Virus record (IMG/VR): IMGVR_UViG_3300020183_000390
Coordinates: 1 to 26,808 of that record
Direction: 5' to 3' (one strand)
Source: a virus
Length of the DNA stretch: 26,808 nt
In this document: positions 21,768-26,808 of the stretch, piece by piece
Numbering within the stretch: the stretch's first letter is position 1
How the letters are laid out: each line of letters begins with the position of its first letter
Position numbers and translations under genes: made by a program
Notes under the pieces: model-generated
Told to the model about the DNA's origin: nothing
Seen by the model: the letters and a program-made list of their open reading frames with translations, nothing else
Databases searched by the model: none

Positions 21768-24188
21768 ATGGCGATATTTCCAGTTACAAATGACGATGTA
21801 GAATTTTTTACTACTATTATAAATCCTAAAAGACAATATTCCTCATCGTCGACGGGCGGAATAGTCGGTAATTTAAATTTATTTCCAAGAAGATCTTTAA
21901 TAGAAAAAGAAGTTACTCCATTAGAAAATTTTCTTGAATCTTACGTTAAAGACACCGATGTAGAATCGTTAAGAAAAAGTGTAGTTCAAATCGCTAGATC
22001 TACAGTCGTCAGTGGATCTTTTTTTGGATCGCTACAAAAATATTTGGGTGATGTAACCAACCAAGCTACTTCTGCAAAAAAACAAAAACAGATTAATATA
22101 AATCGTTTTATTCCTTCACCGTCTTTTACGTCAAATACGTTAAGAAAATTAAACGTAAAAGATATGTTAATGAAATATTATGCGTCGGCATATCCAACTG
22201 CAGGATGGGGATATACCAACTACAATACTTTAAATTTTTTTTCTACGAATAACACGCCAAACTCTTCAGTGTTATTATATCCATCGATCGAAAGACCAGA
22301 ACTTCCTGTTCATGCAAATCACGTAACAGGTGCTTATGCGCTTTCGGGCGCCTTTTCTTTCGATTTTAGAATTAATCCTAGGTACAAAGAAGATTCTATA
22401 ACTACCGGTCATTTCAAGGCGGGAACCATTTTTCATTTATCTTCCAGTTATGCGTTATCTTTAGTTACTGGATCTTTAAAGGATGAAAATGGTTATCCAA
22501 AAGGTTTTAGACTACAACTACAACTAAGCCATAGCGCAGACATCTCGCCTTCGAAAGCTATCCCTGGTGTTTATCCAAAAGATTTAATATTTTTATCTAA
22601 CGATAATTCTTTGAGCTATAACAATTGGCATCGCGTCGTTGTTCGTTGGGGAACAAACATTATTAACGATGGAACGGGTTCGTTCAATATTGACGGAACA
22701 GACGCAGGAACATTTGTAATCCCATTAGGCACAATTATGCCACAAGTCTATACGGGAAAAAGTGACCCGAAAGTCTTATGCGTCGGTAATTATTATGAAG
22801 GAAACAACACAGATTCTTCGAGTCAGCTGTTGTTCTTTAGCGACACGGTAGCGAACAGAGAAGGTCTTGAAACGCTAATCGTCGACAACGCTAGTGTACC
22901 TATCAATTATACGTTTAACCATCCTTTAAAAGCAGAAGTACACGAATTATCTATAAAAAGAAATTACATGTCGAATCAAAATATTTATTCGACATCGGGA
23001 AGCGGTATCCAAAATATCGACGCTACAGTCGCATTCTACGCGCCGCCGTTCTTCACCAAAACATCGCCAGCAAGAACTAGTGTAAATGGATATGGAGGCG
23101 TATTGTTTACTCCTTTCCAAGAAGTCGATGGTACCACAGACGATCCATTTAATGTCGCCTTGGCTTATTCGGTCGGTGGACATTATATAAATTTGGAAAA
23201 CTTTACTAAAGATTTTGCGAACGATATATACCCGCGCCTCCATCACCTAACGGGTGTAGCAATAGATTATACGACGTCAGCGGAAACAGCTTCAGACGCA
23301 CTTTATAGAAGTTCTTTCGTCAAAAAAAGAAATCTAACGATATTACCTTGCGACGAAGGGAACTTTCATCCAAACTATAGTTTATTAAGCGCAGAAGATA
23401 GCACTAAATATATCGATCAATTTGGTAGATCAGATCTAAGCATAATTAATCTAGATGATCTAGTCAGTACCTCATCTCTAATAATCAACGAAGTCAACGA
23501 CCCGAGCGGATCTCTATTTAATTCCTTGGTTGGATTTACGCCAGAAAATCCTGGTTTAGCTCCTGGCCCTGCGATATTAAAATATAATGGTAGTTTATCA
23601 GGAGCTCCTCTTACAATATACCAAAGAACTCGAGACGCTTCTTCAAATCAAGTTACCTTTTTTGATATTAGCAATTTATTCTACGGAAGTAGAATATTAC
23701 CTGGGTCTTTTACGTTAACAGATACTTCTTTGTCTGGCTCGAACGGAAGAGTTTCTATAACAATAAAAGATGATGGTGCGGGTAACCTATATCGCGCCGA
23801 CTCAGCGACTCCTCATGATACCAAAAATTCGATAGGTAATATATTTTATAGCGAAGGAGTTGTGGTAATAAAAAGCCCACACTTGTATTTCTTCGGTAAA
23901 GATCAATATGAAATGTCGTTCAAGGGCGACCAAAAATTATTCTCTTCAAAATACGAACTACTAGCGCCGAGAGGATTACTAAATTCGTCATCTAATTCTT
24001 CTTATGCGATGGTTCAAAATTCCATCAGCGCATCGGCAGAAGTATGGGATACGGAAAAATTTGTCTACATATCTGACGTTAATTTTCATGATGAAAATTT
24101 GAACGTCGTCGCGAAGGCAAAATTAGCACAACCAGTCTTAAAAAGAGAAGGCGAAAAAATTCTATTTAAAATAGCTTTCGATTTTTGA
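21768..24188 (+). CDS. LamG-like domain virion protein with shared C-terminal module (806 aa)
   Basis: The product has 806 residues. About 190-400 has the layout of a laminin-G/concanavalin-type carbohydrate-binding domain: SGAFSFDFRI, WHRVVVRWGT, FNIDGTDAGTFVIPLG, VLCVGNYYEG and VHELSIKRN in order. This makes it a likely host- or glycan-contacting surface protein. The C-terminal 118 residues (IGNIFYSEGVVVIKS to the end) repeat the module of the preceding gene, ending in YISDVNFHDENLNVVAKAKL and a final FKIAFDF. The pair therefore differs in the front part and shares the tail part. Only weak purines (AGAAGA) precede the ATG at 21768. Its stop lies two bases before the next ATG. An adhesin, tail-fibre or whisker function is inferred from the LamG-like domain. 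Confidence 0.78.
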   Translation: MAIFPVTNDDVEFFTTIINPKRQYSSSSTGGIVGNLNLFPRRSLIEKEVTPLENFLESYVKDTDVESLRKSVVQIARSTVVSGSFFGSLQKYLGDVTNQATSAKKQKQININRFIPSPSFTSNTLRKLNVKDMLMKYYASAYPTAGWGYTNYNTLNFFSTNNTPNSSVLLYPSIERPELPVHANHVTGAYALSGAFSFDFRINPRYKEDSITTGHFKAGTIFHLSSSYALSLVTGSLKDENGYPKGFRLQLQLSHSADISPSKAIPGVYPKDLIFLSNDNSLSYNNWHRVVVRWGTNIINDGTGSFNIDGTDAGTFVIPLGTIMPQVYTGKSDPKVLCVGNYYEGNNTDSSSQLLFFSDTVANREGLETLIVDNASVPINYTFNHPLKAEVHELSIKRNYMSNQNIYSTSGSGIQNIDATVAFYAPPFFTKTSPARTSVNGYGGVLFTPFQEVDGTTDDPFNVALAYSVGGHYINLENFTKDFANDIYPRLHHLTGVAIDYTTSAETASDALYRSSFVKKRNLTILPCDEGNFHPNYSLLSAEDSTKYIDQFGRSDLSIINLDDLVSTSSLIINEVNDPSGSLFNSLVGFTPENPGLAPGPAILKYNGSLSGAPLTIYQRTRDASSNQVTFFDISNLFYGSRILPGSFTLTDTSLSGSNGRVSITIKDDGAGNLYRADSATPHDTKNSIGNIFYSEGVVVIKSPHLYFFGKDQYEMSFKGDQKLFSSKYELLAPRGLLNSSSNSSYAMVQNSISASAEVWDTEKFVYISDVNFHDENLNVVAKAKLAQPVLKREGEKILFKIAFDF

Positions 24189-24190
24189 TC

Positions 24191-24598
24191 ATGTCTACCG
24201 CAGGCTCCAAAAAGAGAAAACGAAAGAAGAAGGGTCGCTACCATCGCGGAACTCACTCTTCTCCGATCGCAGGCGAGTGTAAGTATCGTTCGGGTTGGGA
24301 GCAAAAGTACATGGAATATCTCGACTCAGATCCTAATATCGTCGCGTGGTCCTACGAAAAACTAGCGATCGAATACGTTTCCAATCAACGCACAAAAAAG
24401 ATTCGCAAATACTATCCAGACTTTCAAGTCGAGTACAAGGATGGTAAAAAAATTATAGTTGAAATTAAGCCTTCTCGTAAACTAGGTCAAGCCACCGTGG
24501 TCAAGAAGATTAGAGCTGCAAAAGAATGGTGCACTGCCCACGATTTGACCTATAAAATACTTACAGAAATAGAATTAAAAGATATGGGTCTGCTTTAG
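24191..24598 (+). CDS. T4 gp4-like head-completion nuclease (TnsA-like PD-(D/E)XK fold)
   Basis: The product has 135 residues. A basic N-terminus (KKRKRKKKGRYHRG) precedes YRSGWEQKYMEYLDSDPNIV (32-51), the signature of phage head-completion proteins of the T4 gene 4 type. The nuclease core follows: Glu37 (SGWEQ), Asp77 (YYPDF) and Glu91-x-Lys93 (VEIKP), the order expected for a TnsA/PD-(D/E)XK metal site. T4 gp4 acts after DNA packaging to ready heads for tail joining, and a DNA-end-trimming activity is plausible. The ATG at 24191 is chosen; the TTG at 24185 overlaps the previous stop and adds only two residues. The position directly after the virion genes fits a capsid-finishing role. Confidence 0.85.
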   Translation: MSTAGSKKRKRKKKGRYHRGTHSSPIAGECKYRSGWEQKYMEYLDSDPNIVAWSYEKLAIEYVSNQRTKKIRKYYPDFQVEYKDGKKIIVEIKPSRKLGQATVVKKIRAAKEWCTAHDLTYKILTEIELKDMGLL

Positions 24599-24639
24599 TA
24601 GGATTTTACTGATGGTCAATTCTGCTTTAAGAAACATGC

Positions 24640-25200
24640 GTGGCTAACCTGATACTCGGTTTAGACGTTTCAACTTCAGTGACAGGTGTTTGCATCATCG
24701 ATCCGGGGAAGCTGTCCGACGATCGAGGGTCTCACATACTTCACTTAGATCGAATTGAGTTCAAAAAGTGCAAGACATTATGGGAAAAGGCGGACACGGT
24801 CGCAGTTGAATTAGCGAACTTATTGGAGAAATACCCGGGAGCCTATCGAGTCGCCCTCGAGGAACCTCTTATGGGATTCCAGAAAGGAATGTCATCGGCC
24901 GCTACTATCACTACCTTGATGCGTTTTAATGGCATCACGTCCTATATCTCTCGCGAAATATTCAGGGTAGATCCGGAGTACATCGCCTCTTCTTCCGCCC
25001 GAAAATTGTGTGGGATCAAAGTGCAGAGGACGTCGATCGCTGGGATGAGCGGTAAGGAACAGGTCTTTAAGTATATGGCAGAACACGACCTAAAGCATAT
25101 CCAGTGGCCTCTAAAAAAGAATGGTTCTCCTGTCGACTGGGCATGCGACGCTACCGATTCTTACGTGATAGCCCGAGCCGCAACTCTATCTCCACCTTGA
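24640..25200 (+). CDS. RuvC-like (RNase H fold) Holliday-junction nuclease
   Basis: The product has 186 residues. It begins with GTG at 24640 and opens with LILGLDVSTSVTGVCIID, the first strand pair of the RNase H fold with Asp9. The second acidic motif is ALEEP (Glu74/Glu75), and the C-terminal motif DWACDATDSYVIARA gives Asp170 and Asp173. This four-acid set is that of RuvC-family resolvases. Compared with E. coli RuvC (173 residues) the length is typical. It would cleave recombination intermediates or branched DNA before packaging; T4 uses endonuclease VII for this, so here it may be the functional replacement. The ATG at 24636 is out of frame and stops after three codons. By eye its coding DNA is richer in GC than the virion genes. 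Confidence 0.88.
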   Translation: MANLILGLDVSTSVTGVCIIDPGKLSDDRGSHILHLDRIEFKKCKTLWEKADTVAVELANLLEKYPGAYRVALEEPLMGFQKGMSSAATITTLMRFNGITSYISREIFRVDPEYIASSSARKLCGIKVQRTSIAGMSGKEQVFKYMAEHDLKHIQWPLKKNGSPVDWACDATDSYVIARAATLSPP

Positions 25201-25242
25201 AAATTTATTGCTGGGTGTGTGGGTAGTTACATAGTTATTTTC

Positions 25243-25889
25243 ATGGAAGAAAATAAAGAATTTTATGTTTATGTCGATTATCGTTTAGACACAAATTTAC
25301 CTTTTTATGTGGGGAAAGGTAAAGAAGGAAGAGTCAAATTACTAAAACGTAATAAAAAACATCAATGAATAGCTAGAAATTTTGGAATGAAAAGAGAAAT
25401 TGTTTGCGGTCCAATGACAAACAAAGAAGCTATGTCTGAAGAAGTTAGACTTATCGCGGAATTAAAAAACTTTTTCAAAATTTGGAGGAGCTAATCTTAC
25501 GGAGGGAGGAGAGGGAGTTTCTAGAATTTGGACGGATGAAGAAAAAAAGTAAAATTTCTTCAAGCTGGACAGAAGAACGGCGTGGTGCCATGTCAAAAAG
25601 AATGAAAGAAAATAATCCCATGAAAAACAAAGAAGTTTCTCGCCCAGTTGTAGAAAAATTAATCCAATTTCATACAGGAAGAAAAAGGAAACCCGAAGAA
25701 ATTGAAAAATGCAGACAGGCTAAGTTAGGATCAAAAAATCCTGCATATGGGAAACCTCAATCAGAAGAAGCAAAAAGAAAAAACGCTGAATCAAATAAGA
25801 TTAGAGCGCTTGAAAGAGCAGAAAGAAAAAGACGAGAAAGAGAAGAAGCATTAAATGGTATCGTTAACGAGCCTAGTCAAACTGATTGA
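25243..25889 (+). pseudogene. Decayed GIY-YIG homing endonuclease with NUMOD3 motifs
   Basis: Three reading-frame segments join into one GIY-YIG endonuclease. From ATG at 25243, FYVYVDYRLDT and PFYVGKGKEGRV are the GIY-YIG strands and the catalytic-Arg loop; then TGA at 25366-25368 interrupts KKHQ(stop)IARNFG, where Trp (TGG) is expected. The frame continues through REIVCGPMTNKEA to IAELK. Dropping one A from the A6 run 25464-25469 gives IAELKTFSKFGGANLTEGGE, the usual motif after the catalytic Glu. Dropping one A from the A7 run 25542-25548 joins IWTDEEK to SKISSSWTEERRG and then to NUMOD3-type repeats (RKRKPEEIEKCRQAKLGSKN, NPAYGKPQSEEA). Three lesions thus lie within about 180 bases, while all other genes nearby are intact. 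The 25482-25889 remainder is open and might be translated alone. Homopolymer sequencing errors remain an alternative for two lesions. Confidence 0.82.
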
Positions 25890-26808
25890 ATCAGTTTTTG
25901 GAAAAGGAAGATTATCAAAAAATAATAATTTTGATATTAAATGCCCAATTTGTAATCCTTTAGACGCACAAAAAAAGAAACTTTCAATTCTTTTGCCCAG
26001 CTGCGTCTCTCACTGTTGGGTATGCGGGTGGAAAGCTAGGAGCCTCGCTCCTTTATTGCGAAAATATGGAACGCAAGAACACCTCAATGCTTATCGAGAA
26101 TTAACTGGACAAGGCGGTAGGTCTGATCTAATAACGGCGGACGTCGAAGACATAAAAAAGATTGAGCTACCAAAAGACTTTAGGTTGTTGACTCTAGCAA
26201 ACGACGTGGATCCTGACGTCAAAGCAGTTTGGCGATATGTTTATTCTCGTGGGTTGACAGATCGAGATGCCTGGTATTTCAAGTTCGGCATATCGGACGA
26301 GGTTAGATGGAAGCGCAGGGTCATTATGCCATCCTTCGATTCGAAAGGAGACTTGAATTACTTCGTCGCCCGAGCGATTGACAAAGACAAAAAGCCCAAG
26401 TACGACAATCCGGACGTCGACAAAAATCCTGTCGTATTCAACGAGATTAACATAGACTGGACAAAGCGACTCACACTCGTCGAAGGCCCTTTCGACCTCG
26501 TCAAATGTCCAGAAAACACAACGGCGTTATTAGGATCGGACCTCGACGAACGTCACGAGGTTCTTAACCAAATTCTCTTACATAATACACCAGTCGCTCT
26601 TGCCCTCGATGGAGACATGTGGAACAAGAAGATGCCGAGGATAGTAAAGAAACTGCAAGAGTACGACGTCGATGTGGTCGTTGTAGATGTTAGGCCCTGG
26701 GGAGACCCAGGCAATATGTCAAAGGCCGAGTTCGAAAAGGCGTTATCGGACGCTAAACCGTTAGAGTGGAACGATATATTCGGCGATCGCTTGAAGAAAG
26801 CTATGGAA
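25855..26808 (+). CDS. DNA primase (zinc finger + TOPRIM), partial at right edge
   Basis: The frame is open from ATG at 25855 to the window end, 318 codons with no stop, so the C-terminus is outside or just at the edge. The N-terminal zinc site is Cys30-xx-Cys33 (CPIC) with Cys54-xx-Cys57 (CWVCG), the form used by DnaG/T4-like phage primases to read the template trinucleotide. The TOPRIM catalytic core is VEGPFD (Glu210) and LALDGDMWNKK (Asp252, Asp254), followed by DVRPWGDPGNMS (278-289), the third acidic segment. It makes RNA primers for lagging-strand synthesis with a replicative helicase not in this window. The start overlaps the 3' end of the decayed homing endonuclease by 35 bases in another frame, and a purine-rich AGAAGAAG is upstream. 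Confidence 0.9.
   Translation, partial: MVSLTSLVKLIESVFGKGRLSKNNNFDIKCPICNPLDAQKKKLSILLPSCVSHCWVCGWKARSLAPLLRKYGTQEHLNAYRELTGQGGRSDLITADVEDIKKIELPKDFRLLTLANDVDPDVKAVWRYVYSRGLTDRDAWYFKFGISDEVRWKRRVIMPSFDSKGDLNYFVARAIDKDKKPKYDNPDVDKNPVVFNEINIDWTKRLTLVEGPFDLVKCPENTTALLGSDLDERHEVLNQILLHNTPVALALDGDMWNKKMPRIVKKLQEYDVDVVVVDVRPWGDPGNMSKAEFEKALSDAKPLEWNDIFGDRLKKAME

Noticed and set aside
25366-25368. TGA read as tryptophan (alternative genetic code)
   Set aside because: TGA ends several genes in this window at tight overlaps (for example 5252, 5718 and 5951), and the same endonuclease also has two frameshifts, so decay is simpler.
1-26808. tRNA genes, CRISPR arrays, insertion sequences, attachment sites
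   Set aside because: None could be recognised by eye on either strand; a tRNAscan or repeat search would be needed to exclude them fully.

Overview
The window reads as part of an AT-rich genome of a tailed bacteriophage, probably a T4-superfamily myovirus of the kind seen in marine viromes. This rests on tightly packed, often overlapping genes, a gp4-type head-completion nuclease, a PIN-PhoH protein, a T4-like late promoter octamer (TATAAATA), a primase next to a RuvC-like nuclease, and a run of very large virion-type proteins. No ribosomal, tRNA or host housekeeping genes are visible, and nothing identifies the host. Taxonomy is an inference; the gene calls rest on motifs read directly.

Layout. 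(1) 1-1895, minus: a two-domain glycosyltransferase (GT4-like plus GT2) running off the left edge. (2) 1987-4924: a membrane-anchored coiled-coil protein, a highly divergent GroEL-like chaperonin that seems to lack a working ATPase, and a convergent charged protein of unknown function. (3) 4952-8237: a late-type promoter followed by a compact, translationally coupled cluster (small protein, Cys4 protein, small protein, ClpP), then a DinG/XPD-type Fe-S helicase. (4) 8241-10637: a possible sigma70-type promoter, a histone H1-like (Hc1) protein and a basic-tailed protein; on the opposite strand a sigma70 region-4-like protein ending in a strong terminator; then PIN-PhoH with an extended -10 promoter. 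(5) 10688-24188: about 13.5 kb of co-directional structural-type genes, some with FN3-like or LamG-like domains, divided by a rho-independent terminator at 19639-19668. Two of these proteins share an N-terminal motif and two others share a C-terminal module. (6) 24191-26808: gp4-like nuclease, RuvC-like nuclease, a decayed GIY-YIG homing endonuclease with three lesions, and a zinc-binding TOPRIM primase that runs off the right edge.

How it may fit together. Regions 2-4 look like a host-takeover and protein-quality block: chaperonin-like protein, ClpP, DNA-binding histone-like protein and a sigma-like regulator. Region 5 builds the tail, baseplate or fibre surface. Region 6 returns to DNA replication, recombination and packaging. 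By eye, the glycosyltransferase, helicase, nuclease and primase genes look richer in GC than the virion genes. The most notable observations are the ATPase-deficient-looking chaperonin, the Hc1/sigma-4 convergent pair with a terminator inside the stop codon, the three-lesion homing endonuclease, and the swapped modules in the virion proteins.
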